Positions 11,117 through 26,100 of a DNA stretch of 42,438 nucleotides are shown here, in pieces. Under the pieces are notes generated by a model, which saw nothing but the letters and a program-made list of their open reading frames with translations, was not told the origin of the DNA and did no database searches. Made by a program: the position numbers and the translations under genes. Origin of the DNA: Phoronis ovalis (taxonomy: Eukaryota > Phoronida > Phoronidae); contig JAOXYB010059167.1 of assembly GCA_028565635.1 (NCBI GenBank), positions 1-42,438 on the forward strand, read 5' to 3'. Within the stretch, counting starts at the first letter, position 1, and each line of letters begins with the position of its first letter.

Positions 11117-14100
11117 CTGTAATGTACCAGTATATAAGTAATAACAAATAATTAATTAATTTTATTAAAAACTCAGAGTCTGCATTTTGTGAATGAATCA
11201 CTACATATATGTAACATCTTTAAGCACTGAAATGTAATGTTTTGTCTGATCTAACAACTTATTCTGCAGTGATTTTATTTTCAATTCAAATGTGATTTAA
11301 TCTTGTGATTATTACATTTTGCATTAGGGATTTAAATGATATTTTACTGATTAAATCAAGTAGATTTTCCTTATAAAAGATAAGACTTTGAGTAATATAA
11401 TATTTACTTAAGTTACCTTAAACATTCATTAACGGATTTTGCAAAATTAAAGTTAAGGTTGACCTAAAAGTACATACACCCTTTTACTAAAATAACATTC
11501 ACAAATATGTATGACTTTTATAATTTAATTTTCAATACAATTATTTTCTAAACACCAAAGAAAAAAACAGAGGTACATCAAGTGCAGTGGCACATCAAGT
11601 GCAGTGTTGGAGTACATTTTAATAAATATTTGATACCCTTTATTAAATTCGAAGGTTTCTCTTTATACAAAAACTTTACAAGTTAAATCCAGTAATCAAA
11701 TAATAGAATTATTGATTTATATTTCTCAATGCAGAAATAGATTGTCCCTTGATAATTTAAACTAATACTCTCACAGAACAATAAAAAGACACCATCTCAG
11801 GAAGCCATATTTATAACAGCACTACAGAAGCTTCAGGTTACATGAACAAGAACATATAAAAACTTTATGACTTCAGTTCTAACTGGTCTAGATATATTGA
11901 TTTTATAGTAATTGCGTACTACAATGTCTACAAATACAGTGTGTATTAGGGGGCTTAGCGTGTCAGCTCCAGTTTCACATTACTATTCAATTTTTTATAA
12001 CTTTCACAGACAACCAACAGAGGTGATAAAAAAATCATGAAGTTACAAAAAATATTAGAGCAAAGTATACTAGTAAAAGTACAATTGAACCATTTAAAAG
12101 TTTTAATTCATGATAAAAGCTATACTTCAGAACATTTTTTCGTATGCCAGAGGTGGATACAACACCACTTTTTTATGTTTGTTCCAGGATGATTGGCACC
12201 ACTCTTCTTTCAACTCAAGAATTTAGAGAACACCTTGCAGCAAATGCAGTTGTTTATTCAGAAAACTAACCATGCACAACTTTCAAATGCTTATGCTCAC
12301 CTTTCAAGAGCTAGGATTTTATTAGTAAAGGTAATTGTAATAAAACAGTATTTTGGTCCAAGCCATTGTTACCAACTATTTAATCTCGCAAACAAATTCA
12401 CAAAAAAGGTACCAATTATAAATTTATATGGAAGGTCACAATTTGTATTTTTTCCAAAGGACAATATCAACATAATAGAAACAATTTTTCCACAAGGTGT
12501 ACATAAATTGTCAGGTGAATAAAAGTAATAAAATCATCACTTCATAGATAACAATACATAGTCTGCTGAGCTATAATCAGATTCCCATGAGCTACAATAA
12601 ACTGAAAATAGTACTAAAGTATTATATATATATATGCTTTGTATAAATGCCTTTGTATAAACTTAAGGACAATTAATGACACTTTTTGTATGCTTTGACA
12701 TTGTAATAGCTGTACTTGTGTAAGTTGTCTCCCCTGAATAAAGCAAATGCTAAATAGTAACAGGTGGCTTTGGTGTAGAAATGACAAATAAAATTTTAAT
12801 TTCAAAACGATTTTTATAGCAATTACACAAGTGTGTGTGCGTGGGGGGGGGTACTGGTCTATTATTTTAGACTCGGATGTGCAGCCCAAGCTCAATCTCA
12901 ACCCATTCGATTTCTAGGGAAGTTGGTCTCAAAAGTAGAAACAAGAAAAGTAACCTATCTGGGTGGCAAATCCCTTACATAAGTGCTTGCATAAGTGGTC
13001 CCAATCCCTGCCGTAATTACACACAATTGCATCATTGAAATTGAGACAATATTCACACTTAGATTACAACAACAATTATTACTAGATCTAGTGTCATTTC
13101 AAGTATCTTCAGTGAATCCAGTCAGTTATTAGCTTATGATTAATGCTTGTAATTACTTGAATTAGCTACGCTTATGTAATATCTTAAAGATCGTGGGAAA
13201 ATGCTTAGAAGTGGTTGGAACTATATGCTTGTTGTAGTAAATTTATTTTTAGCACAAACATGAAACTAATTTTCAGTGGATAATAGTTTTTAGGTAACAG
13301 TAGAAATATGTTGCTTAAATAATATATGCCTCATTTTATAGTCAAAAAAAAATATGAGACAAATTTATGAAACATGATATGGGATAGACTATTAATACCT
13401 TGTAACCAGAGGCAAAAAACAATTATATGCAAGAACTGATGCAGTATTGAAACTAAGTTCTTTGTGTAGACTAGTTAAATATCCATTAATACCTATTGGC
13501 CAGGAGCTTCCAACTTAGTATTGTTTGCAACAAGATGGGATCCTATGATATTGCTATTTATTAGGTCATAAATAGCTACAAAAAGGGCGTAATATATATA
13601 CCACAGGGTTACACTTCATTGCAAACAGTAGTAATATCATGCTAGGTTGTATAATTTTATAATATTGGATACACCTTGAATTATTGATTTCTTGTGTTGT
13701 CAAAATCTAATAATATTTATAACGCATATTTTTTCTGAATGAATTACTCATTTCAAGTTTTTATTAGATATTTCAAAAATCAATGTAAGTAACGCATTTC
13801 TCAAAACATTTTAAAAAGGAAGTCAGTGAGTCGCATTGGCCATAAAGGCATATGGCAACCTAACCAGAAAAACGTGTGAATGAAATGTGAAAATCCCCAA
13901 AAATTCCCTTTAATTTTACAAAATACAACAATTTACTACAGACAGTCATATAGTAAATTGTGCTATCTCATAACGGAATAATTGGGTCTCGTTTAAAATA
14001 AGCTCAATTTTCCTAAATACAAAATAGACAGCAATTTATGTTACTGTTTGAGATCTGTTTTTGTCAATTCGTGTGTCACTTAACCACATATTAGGCACTT

Positions 14101-17100
14101 AAACTGACACCATTGATAAGTCCATTAGGTACATTCTATTCCCAGCACAGTAAAAGAGACTATGTCATTGTGTTCACTTTAACAACTCTTCATTGTGTAG
14201 GATGCAGCCTATGATGTGGGTGCCGTATGGGTGGTACTCTCAGGGGTGCTCAGTGCACAGAATATTCTATCGTTGTTGTGTGAACTTCAAACAACTATAC
14301 ACAAACCGGTGTTTGGTTAAATTTTACGGCATTACTGTTTTCTTTTACTTTTCTAAACATATTAATGCAAATATCGACTTACACGATTTCTACATTAATG
14401 ATTTTTTTTTGAAAAGGAAAACATAAAATGGCATGTATACTTACACTTGGTCTGCATTTCATCGTCATCTATCAAAAGCGACACAACTTCTTTTGGCTTC
14501 AAGGTATCAGGCCTGAAAGTTCCGCCACTGATAACCATACGTTGAATCTACCAAAAATTTTATTTTTACATTGTGATGGCTTCTTTAATGATAATTAATT
14601 ATGAAATTTACATTATAAATAGAAAATTTAACCAAAAACTGAATGATATTTTTAGTAGTCTTGCCACAAGACCTTCATCAGTCCTTCTGAAGAGGTACTC
14701 AGCTCGTTATGTGACCTCAAAAGGCTGTCATAAATGGACAATAGATCATAACACACATTTCTGTTCATGTCTGGATTCAGACTTCTAGTTGCAACATCTC
14801 TACAGATTTAGGCACGTCTTTTCCATGAATTCTTCAAATAATTCCTCATTAAAACAATAATTTAAAAATTGTTTCTTACCTCACTTTTCTCTCTGGCCCT
14901 TTGTAGTATTCTTTCTTCTATTGTGCCTTTACATATAAGACGGTAAACTGTGACTTGTTTTGTCTGACCTAGCCTATGAGCCCGGTCCATAGCCTGCTGG
15001 TCTACCGTGGGATTCCAGTCACTATCATAAAATATGACCTGCAACACACTAATGTTTTAAGACATACTCATACTAAATATCCGGGGTTTTTTAAACTACC
15101 TTAGGAAAATGGGCAGTAACAAATTGTTAATGCATTAAACATTACTTTTAGGTAAACAAATTGCTTAAAAGCAGTACTGGTACGCATTTCTTAAATACTG
15201 AAGTAGGTGCTATAACCAGCAGTGTTTTTGCAAACTGCTGTTAGTAATACAATCATAATACAATTCACTCCATGCATTTTTCTAAAGCAGGTAAAAAGCA
15301 AAACCAAAACACAACAAAACTTACTGTGTCTGCTGCAGTCAAATTAATACCAAGGCCACCAGCTCTGGTACTAAGTAGGAAAACAAAGATGTCCGAACGA
15401 GACTGGAAATCTGCAACCATGTCACGTCGATCAGATATTTTTGAAGAACCATCCAGTCTGATGTATGTGTGTTTTCTATGCCACATGTATTCCTGTGAAA
15501 ATATAGTGTTTTCAAATAGAGCAAACAAATAAGATAAAGCTCTCAACATTAGTTATCTTATAATTTTTTTTCGTTTACCAGATATAAAAGAATAGAAGTT
15601 GAAAACTTGCATTTTGTGGGAGGGTCCTATTCAAGAGGATTTGGAGGTGAGGACTATCAATTTTTATTATTTCATATATAATCTTGTAAAACTGCTGGTT
15701 TTCTGGCCCCAAAAAATCACTAATTGTCAGCTGTTGAGGCTGACTGGACAAGAAAATAGTACTCTTACAGAAAATATGGAAATGGATGGGACATGAGTTT
15801 AGAATGGAAAAAAGCAATATCACTAACATCGCTATGAGGTGGACACCAGAAGGTAGAAGAAAGTGAGGTCGACTGAAAACAACATGGCGATAAACTGTTG
15901 AATTAGAACTGCAACAGAGAGGATTGACAAGCAGTTCGGCTGAACACATGGCCAGTGATCGAGGGATGTGGAAGAATGATGTTGCTGCCTTATGTGCCAA
16001 CAGAGAAGAAGAGGATAAGTAAGTAAAATGGCTAGTGACACCATGTGAGGATCGATAGAACAAGTTAGATAGTGGTAGTAGTTAATAGCAGTTGATATAT
16101 TTTCTCTACAGCTGCTCCAGCTTGGTGGTTATATTTGCAGTAACAAATAGTATGCTACTTGAAGCCTTTTGTTATTCTTTATCTTTCAGAACAAATGATT
16201 ACCAATTATAAAAGACAGTAAACATCTGAACTTTCATTGAAGTAGATACAATTACATGTCACAATTATTTTTACTATAAGAATACGATGATACACATAGA
16301 AACTATGTTGCCATAGGATAATTTTTTCTTTTATGGAAGAAATCTAGTGCTGAAATGTGATATCGCTATCGTTAGCATACAGTTATGCCCAAGGCTTATT
16401 ACATATCATAAAATTTACAAGTTAAGCTTCTTGTAGTAAAACAAAGCCTCTGTGGTCTTTATCACATAGAAACACATTTATTTGACCTTTGTGAACAAAG
16501 GTAAAACTGCTATTCCTAGAGCAAAACGAGCATTTAAGCCTACTTTAAAACACAATAAATTACACTATAGCAGTTGTAACTGCACTGGACTAATTAAATT
16601 ACCTTTTTAACCACAAAACAACTTGAGTATGAAACGCATTTAATACCTTGCATTCAATTAGTTTGCTAATTACAACATTTTCACTGCACTTACATTAAGA
16701 AATATTTTTTATAGCTTCACACCATGCACTTACACAAACAGAAAAAATGTTAAACAGATAACCTGATTTACAATGTATGTAAGCATTCTTCACAAAATAC
16801 GTTATGCTAATGCTACATACTTATTGTTTTCAACAAGCCCCAGTAAGGTATGGAAAAAGTTAATTATTTATTCATGGTTTGACCCCTATTTTAAAACAAA
16901 GGAGCACAAAACATGTACATGCTTTCCTGGAGTACTACTGACAAGATAACACACTCTGATAATACAATACATAAAGTGTGTTGTCTGAGCTACAATACTG
17001 TCTTATCATATCAGACATATGGGGAATTCTGAAACAAAGTACAACTGAAAGCATTCTAATATAACCCTGGTACAAATTGCACATTCATCTTTATTCTCCT

Positions 17101-20100
17101 ATTCTGTTGTGCTAACACTAATTCTAGATATCACCTAAAAGATAAAATTACACATCATTTCCATAAAAATATTTCTGATTGCTGTTAACTATTAATTAAA
17201 TTTTAGTAATAATAGGCAATTTATTTTATTTACACTATTATTATTATAATATTTTAATATTAATCTCTAGATACGTTACACATGGATCACATGAAGGGTG
17301 AAGAAATAAGTAATACCTTGCAGGTTTTTTCATTTTTTTCCGGCAGAACAGTTAAAACATTAGACAATTAAAGTAGTATGCTATTATAGTGCACAGACTG
17401 ATTGCTAAATATAAGAACGGGTGTGCCACTGATCTTGCATTGATGCACTGAGAGGTCTGAAACTTAACAGCAATGAAATGAACATTACCTCCAATAAGTT
17501 GATCATCCTGGTCATCTGACTGTATATAAGGACTCGGTGACCTTCGGTCTTCAGTCTCCCTAATAATGTGTCCAGTACATACAGCTTTCCCGCATCAGTA
17601 ACCAAAGTTTCTTTATCTGGAAATACATAAAAAATACAGTAAGAACAGGAATACACACAAAACCGATGCCGAAAGCTTTTAATATCCATCAAAAATCTAA
17701 CCTCACGACAGCGAAAAGTCTGTAATTGAATTGGTTGTTGTTCCCCGTTTAAACAGCGCATCTATACCAGACAACTGTTGTTGATACTTATGTTCAATTA
17801 GAGGCTTCATACATGTGGTCACTGAATGTTTTTTTTATGTGCAAGTGTTATTTAGTTGCTTAATAGCAATATAAATCTCTGTTCTAAGGAAAAAAATTCT
17901 TGTGCAAATGTGTGAGTTGACTTCATATACTGATAATAATAAGAGTTATCTCCACCTGACTATGCTCCTTGTCAAATATAGTATTGTTTAACAAAAAAAC
18001 CACAAATGAGGTTAGACAAACAATTTAATATCAGTAGCATTACAGTTAATTTGCTAAAAACAAGTATACAAATGCTGCAATTAATCCCACAAGACTGACT
18101 CAAACAATACATTACTTTAGCGCATGTAAAAGACATTCATAGATCCACCCTTAGGATCAACAATGTATTCCATAAATCAAAGTTGTTTACTAAGAATAAC
18201 ATCTTCTTGCCTCCACCAGGTCTCGCCAGCACTGTAAACAGTCATGATGACGTCGAAAAGCTTACATGTACAAGTTTACGCTTAAATTAAACTATATTTG
18301 AACTTCCATTGGAACCTAATGGATTATAGAAGGATATAACTAAAACTTTTAATCAGGAAACATGTTGTCACACCTTTACAACCTAATAACAAAGTTAACA
18401 TATTTTGCTAATGCACATTGTTCTGTATTAACATGGTTACAAGTGTTTTATGACGAGACAATTTACAGCAGACAACAGGATTTCTTTGAGGATAATGAAC
18501 ATGTACAATAGGAGTAAAGTAATTCGTGATTACATTCAGAAACAATCTGTGTCGTGACTTAATTTACAAAAATTCTGTGTCGTGATTTAATTTAGAAATA
18601 AAATGCATCTTGCATTGATTACAGACAAATTTTTATTGAAGAAACTTTTACATGGGAATTATTCCCCTATAATAATAATAATACTGGTATGTTATTACAT
18701 AATGTAACATGTAAACAAGATTACTGAATGTAAAAAGGTAAAGAAACTTTTCATAATCAAACTGCAAATAATTCATGATTAATATATATTCTAGTGAGTT
18801 ACTACTAGACTAGACTTTTTGTTTTAATCACATTTTGCAAACATGTATACATGTTTTTTTTCTTCTGTAAATGGATCTTTATGCATGAGAGGTACTAGCT
18901 TTCTTTCTATTCAAAACTAGAAGACCCATACCTGCCCTTGACCATGTTAAAATTGAAGTACTGGGAACAGTTCTAACTTTATCTACTACCCAGGTTGCAT
19001 TAGATAATATCTAAAAATTATGATGAGTTAAGTTTTTATTCTTTACTCTTCACCTGGAAGAAAGTTCCACCAACACTTTGTAATAGATCGTTTGCACTGA
19101 CGTAATAAACTTCTTTAGACATCCGGATGTGGTAGCCATATTTAGTATGCTTATATAGCCTTATATGAGTACTATATGAGAATATGATACATTTTAAACT
19201 GTAGCCTGTATTTCTAGGTCTCAGTTTTCCTTTTATCCTAACTCGAGTTAACACACAGTGACTACAATAATGTGTCCCCAATATGACAACCAGCATAACA
19301 ACAATGTCACATGCAAATGGTTTACCATCAACAAAATCACAAACAATTAATAAATAAATAAATACCCCAAATATAATGACATTATATATATATAAATCTA
19401 TAAATCAACAATTATGGTAATGGATGATGCAACTAGAACAGTATAAATGTATGGGTATGGTGAGTGAGTCTGTTATGGGCAGTGGTGAGAACACTACACC
19501 ATACAACATTTTTTCAATTACATCATTCAAGATCTCTAATACACAACCTTACAATAACAAACTCTACTAATCATTCATAATAATCTTCAAGCATCAATCC
19601 CAAATGAATTGACACTAATCTTATGATGTTATGTTACATAATTTGACAGGCTTAGATCCATGATTACCCTTCACAATGTTATTGATGAGTATAACTTAAA
19701 GCAGTCTGGTCCTTAATTGGAATCATTATGTGACTCAACCTTGCATAACTGCAAACAATACTTTTATTAAATCTTGAAGTATAGGGGAAACATCCACCAA
19801 TGACATGTGAGCTTGCCATATGCCACTCTTGAAACACAAATGTTACTGTTATGAACATTTATGAGTGACTTATACACAGTAAACGTAAAAAATGTGGGTC
19901 GTTACTCAACTGAAATGAAGTTTTTATGTACCACCCACAGTTCAGCTACAATGACAAGAACTGGAAAATCAAATCTCTAAGGATTGCCACTCTTGCTACA
20001 AAAATATAACAGGAAATACTGGGTTCACAGATGTGACTCTGCCCAATTCAGGACCACGCTCTCCTGGACCCAAAGGGCTTTGATAGGCTTAACTTTTCAT

Positions 20101-23100
20101 TTTTCAAAAAAAAAACTGCAGGTCCTAATAAATAATATTTGAGCAAGATCTGAGCAAATGATCTTCTATATTAGGAGGTCATCAAAACTTCTATATCTAG
20201 TACTTATTGAAATGCTTCCATAGAACATATTAAACAGTTATATCACTGCCTATTTCAATAATCCAGTAAAATTAATATTATGTAAATTCTTGTAACCGGA
20301 CTTAATAGCATGAAATATTATGCAATTCTTAACCAGACAATAGTAAAGGCTAAGCCTTTGACAAGAAATCTAATTAATTAGGTATTTTCTTACATAACCC
20401 TCCAAGGAATCACAATGTCAAGCTTATACAAATTTCAAGGGAACAGACAAAGAAACAAATGAAGTTTTATGCAGCTATTACTTTAGAACTACATACAATA
20501 ATTAGGACATGTGTTTTTATGTAGATCATCATGTTAAGGAGCAAACTGAAAACATCTCTACATTTTATAGCTGAGAAGCCTGCTGAGTACAAATAATTCA
20601 TTTCAAAAAGTTATTTAACTTATTCAACCGAGCTGCTGCAATTCATCACGAGAAATGGAGTTATTTTTTTTTGAAGATTTAACACACATGATAATTAATT
20701 TTAACTCTATCCAATTTTTTAAAATATCAGTACTTCTACATTCAGACACTAGGTGGCATACATGCCTTGACCAATATGTAATATGGCCACAGATGTTCAG
20801 TGGCTTATACCCCACACATTTATCAGTCTGAGTGTTAACAAGGCTGGAGATATTTATGAGAGTCAAATCTTAAGGAAATATCAACCTTAATATCAAGAAA
20901 AACCTTTAATAGAACTGCACTGTCTGCACTCTTAAGATTTGGATTAAAAATCAATTTTTGGTGTATGTTTTCTACTCTTAAGTGTTACCTTAATTACCAC
21001 CTTAAGTGCTTTGTTTGTTCATTAAAAATATTACCATTCACACGTCTTTAACCTATAGATAAATCTGAATGTAGTGTTACCCATATAATAACTTATTCAT
21101 TGTATAGGGCCAATAATATTTGATTTTATTGCAAACCTTTTATTTTTTTTTTGTCTTTTCTATAAAGTAATGATTTTATAGCTACTAATATTTTGTATTA
21201 AGTTTTAGGACCAATAACGCAATTGCTAAGTTTGAATCATTCCATCTAGTTAGAACTGTCTTTTTCTCAATTTCTAAATAAGAAGTGAAGCACAAGCAGC
21301 AGGTTTTAGTTTCTACATTCACTTGTAAGCCATAGAAGTCCTCAAAAACATACAAGTTCCTACTAGAATACACACATCATACAGTTACAACATCACTCTT
21401 ACACTTTTTGACAAAAATCAGCTCTCCATGAGCCATAATATTTATATACAAGTACAAAAGGTAATGACTTAAACATATGTTCCTCGGCAAAAGTGAAAGC
21501 GTGACATAGCGTGAAACAGCAAAACCAGAATAAATAAAAGAAGAAGCAGAAGTACTGACAAAATTGCTAACACCTCAGGCTGGCCCCTGTGAAAACTTTT
21601 ATCAAGCCACTGTTTTAAACATACCTCATATGATAAAAATAGATAGTAGTGCTTTGGTACACCTAAGCGTTTGGACACATTGTACATGTTATTTCAAGAA
21701 AACCGCCCCTTTCACAAACATATCAGATGCAATAAAGTAATCTCTATATAGAGAAACCTAAATGCATATTAATCCTACAAAAATTACACCCTATTGTAAA
21801 TTAACTTGATTGTTGTAACCATCATTCGTTTGCCAAAATATAATGCTAAACACCAATTAAAGTTCTCACAAATGTACCCATGATTTCCGTCTCAGGCAGA
21901 GGATAAATATCTAAATCACACAATACTCACCTGGTATGTACACATTAGAAAATCCATGTCTGGGGTTAGCACCATACACACCACCAGGGGTAGGTGGGTA
22001 AATATAATATTTAGACCATCTAATTTCATCAGCTGTTTCTGGTAGACCATATAGTAAAGACTTTCTTGCATCAAGAGTTCCGCATAATTTCTCACTCATA
22101 TTACACCACATAGCACTGCGGTCATTAGCGTACCATGACCTAGTCTGGCAGGTTACCTTAAAATATAACACATTGAAAATTACTAGCAGAAACAAGGCAC
22201 AACTTCCTTAATTCATTGAGACATCACAACAGGACTAGAACTACTCTAACATCCAGCAAATGAAACTTTCTCAAATCAGCAGCTCTGTTACATGATATTG
22301 TAATATGTCACACTGCTGTATCAAAAAAATACAGCAGCATATAAGAAATGAATTGACAGTATATAGTTTCCAACCATTAGGAGCAACATTGCACTTTGTA
22401 TACATTCAATGTAGCAGCTTTCTCCCAAAATCAAAGATCTTCTAAGAAAGTACTTTACAACATAACAGTAAATATAGCATAAACACAACAGGTTTATTTA
22501 TGACTGCAAACATGGACATACCTTAGGTGCACTGTAATACAGAAAAGCTGGTAATTCTGTAGGTTGGCAGTCTACTGTTACCGGATCCCTCTCCACATGA
22601 GGATGCTGGGGGCCTAACTCTTGTTGTATATCAAAATCACTGCTTCCATGGGAACTTTGAAGTTTCTACAAAACGAAAATTGAAATCTTACCAACATTTA
22701 GTGACTGATCTATGGATCATAACCTTAAACATGAGACTGGACCCATTCTTTTTTACCAGAATGTTTTTAAGCCCACTTAAATAAACTTTGGCTTAAATAA
22801 GTCATTACAACAATATTCTATAAACATTTACGAGTCATTAAGTACTTACTCCGACACATGAAATCCCTTAGTACTTTTTAGTGGCTGACAGCTTACCTTC
22901 ATGGGAGACAACGGTGGGGCCTTTTTGGTTGGCGATGTTGGTGAAGTGGGAGTTGTAGGAGTTTTCCTGTGGTGATGATGATGATGATGGTGACGATGTT
23001 TGACAAGGACACTCCTGTGCCGTATTTTCCGATGACCTATAGTCTCCGGAATGAAATGAAAGACGTGCTGGGTATGTGTATAAACTGTCGATGTATTGCT

Positions 23101-26100
23101 GGTGAAGACGAGATAGCGTAGGTTCTGGCTCGAGTCAACATTCGGAAAGTATGTTGTACGTTGAGGTTGCATAAGAAATGACTTGTTGTTCAAGTACCTG
23201 TAAAACATGCAGGTTTACCATTCATGAATATATTACTGACGTGCATGCAATTTTATTATATTAAACTTTGTTTCGTGTAAAATAGAAAACAAATGAAACA
23301 AAAATGCCTGTCGTATAGTTGAGCTAGTACATTTAGTTACCTAATATTGCCTTGATTTCCTTCAGCCCAGAAATTTTGATGGTAAATCCTGTACGCAGTT
23401 TTCAACCATAAGAAAACAGCTAACCATCTGGAAATAGAAGTTACAATATTTAAAGCAAAGTGTGTAAAGACCTGCTTTAGCACATAAAAGTACTTTATTC
23501 ATAAATGCAACAATTGACGGCATGAAGTTTACATGTTTATACCGATTTTATGAGTATGTCTCAGTTGAATATTTATGTATAAACGTAAAAAGCACGCAAA
23601 TTACAATATACCTAACAAAAAGTCCTGCTAACATCAAAGACTGCATCTCTGCTGGCGATACATCAATGAATCTCAGGAACGAAAAACATGACGACGTATG
23701 GTCAGCTGAAAAGATAATGTAAACAGAAATTAGAGGAGACGGGATCCTCCTGTGGAACACTGACCATGAATATGTACATAAGATTACACTACTCTGTGCC
23801 TGTCTGCTTGATGTAAAGCTAATTTCGTATACAGCTCACATGACCAGCTTCTTACAATGGAACATTTTATAAACATCTCGTAATTTACCTTTATGAATAT
23901 CTCATAATTTATACAATATCATTTTATCAAATACATGAATTGTAGAGGGTTTCCCCTAAATCTTGCAACTTTACACATGCACTGTTCGGTCATTGTCCCA
24001 AATTTGCAAAGTCCCACTGCACAACAAAAATTGTCAAAAACATCAAATCCCCCAGTAAAAGGCAGATGTGATTGTGTTACCTTCATTCTCTCTGTGGAAC
24101 ATCTGACCATGAATATACTCTGCATTGAATATGTACAAAAGATTATAAAGAATTCTCTGTTTGCTTGGCACAGCACTAGCGACTAAACCTGAAATATTAA
24201 AGTTTTACACTGTTCGTGACTACAGTCAACATTTGTTTATGGGTCGAGTGATTACACCCTCCTATGTGAAAGTAGCATATAATGTGTAGAAATGATTTCC
24301 AATTGCATCACAGGTCATTAAAAAAAACGACTTCTGCCTAATTTGTTTAAGTCGAATCTTTAAGCAATGTTCTAAATGAAACCACCTTCAAACGACATTA
24401 GTAAAGGATTCTGCATACATGTAACAACTAACAAACATAGCTATAAAAGTAATTACGACAATATAAATATTCAAAACAAGTGTTAAAGCACTCTTAAAAG
24501 GGATTAGTAAGAGCACTAACCATCCCTATAGATGAGCTTAGGTATGTAAAAGTCTTCCTGAGGTTGATAGAATGGCGATCGAATTTCTCGTCTTTCAAAT
24601 AATTCAGGATGATTGCATACCTAAAAATAAAATAAAAACTAAGCTTTTAAGTAATTTAATTAGAAATGAAAATACAGATAAACAGAAGGACAAAGTATGT
24701 AGCAGACAGAATTATAAACCTTTCAGAGCTCTTCAGCAAGTTCTTCAAGTAGGCAATAACAGTACGGCAATAAGGTTACCTTTCTAAATTGCATGACCAG
24801 GTTCATGAGGCTACTAGTCGTCCCCTGACTAGCCGTGGAGTAAGACTGGAGTAAATCCTCTATTCTTATTTTATTTTTCACAGCTTGATATAAGAATTTC
24901 TGACGTGTTGTCATTGGACAGTAAACTAACACTTCGATCTGAAAAATAGAAATTTATTTATTTCCCATAAAAAAAATTTATAACAATTGTTTTGTAATAT
25001 GTATATAGGGTTTACATTATGTTACTTTCCTGGTTTAAATTACTGCAACAGAGGAACCTGATACGTAAGTCAAGAACTATAAATTGTAAATCATAGACAA
25101 CAATGAAAAATATACCAATACAATTAGTTTATCAAAAATCTAGAACAACCAATAAACTTTTGGTGAAAATTTCAATGAAACTTCTATAATGTTAGATTCT
25201 TCTAGCTTTGATGTGAATGACAAATTAAAAGCTAAAAATAAATACATTCATCAGAAAATTATTACAAAGAACACAAAGATTTAAAAGCCAGACATACGAA
25301 TCACCAAGTTTTAGTTACATTATGCTCAAATGAGGTGTCACATACCAATCTCTGCATGTTATGCACAAAAATCATCATCACAAGGTACTTGTGTACTTAC
25401 TTTGTCTGAGAGTTCATTCTCGACGTCCTTCTTCACTCGTCGCAACATAAACGGTTTTAAAATCATGTGCAGACGACTCAGTTGATCTAAAGTTTAATAT
25501 TTAATGGTTTCAATATTTTCTCATAGGTATTATATGTATTAGTACACTTTATTTCTGACAGCTTATCACTTTTCATCATTCTTGCAATTCGTTGACTTCT
25601 GACGAAGGCAAAGGGAACTGACTATCCTTCTCAAAATCAAATAATTATATAAGGACAGCACAAAAGTGTTTAATTTATGGTACTATCTTGTTTTTTCAAA
25701 GGAACCTAATCATTAACTAAATAAATAATTTTATCTAAAAACTGACATGGTGTTCGCATGATCCCCTTGGTGGTTGTTCATGTGAGTTTACATAATGAGA
25801 AGCCATGTATCTGCGTAAACCAGATATCATATTGTTGAGGGATTGACACTTACTTTCATCAATGCCTGATTGCTTCTCAGCATGACTTTCAATGTCTTTG
25901 GAAAACCATTCGTTGAATTCATCATGAGAATCAAACAGAGTTGGCATAATAAAGTGTAACAAAGCCCACAACTGCAAAAGAACAAAATAATACATCTAAC
26001 ACACAAGTACAAATTTATTATATTTACATGAAAAATTATACACTAGTTATGCATGGCTACAATTTATAATACTGAATAATTTTATAAATTCTCCGTTTTA

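Noticed and set aside
15575-16063. 162-codon minus-strand frame in INO80 intron 26
   Set aside because: It is the shadow of the LINE tail, whose recognisable motifs are on the plus strand.
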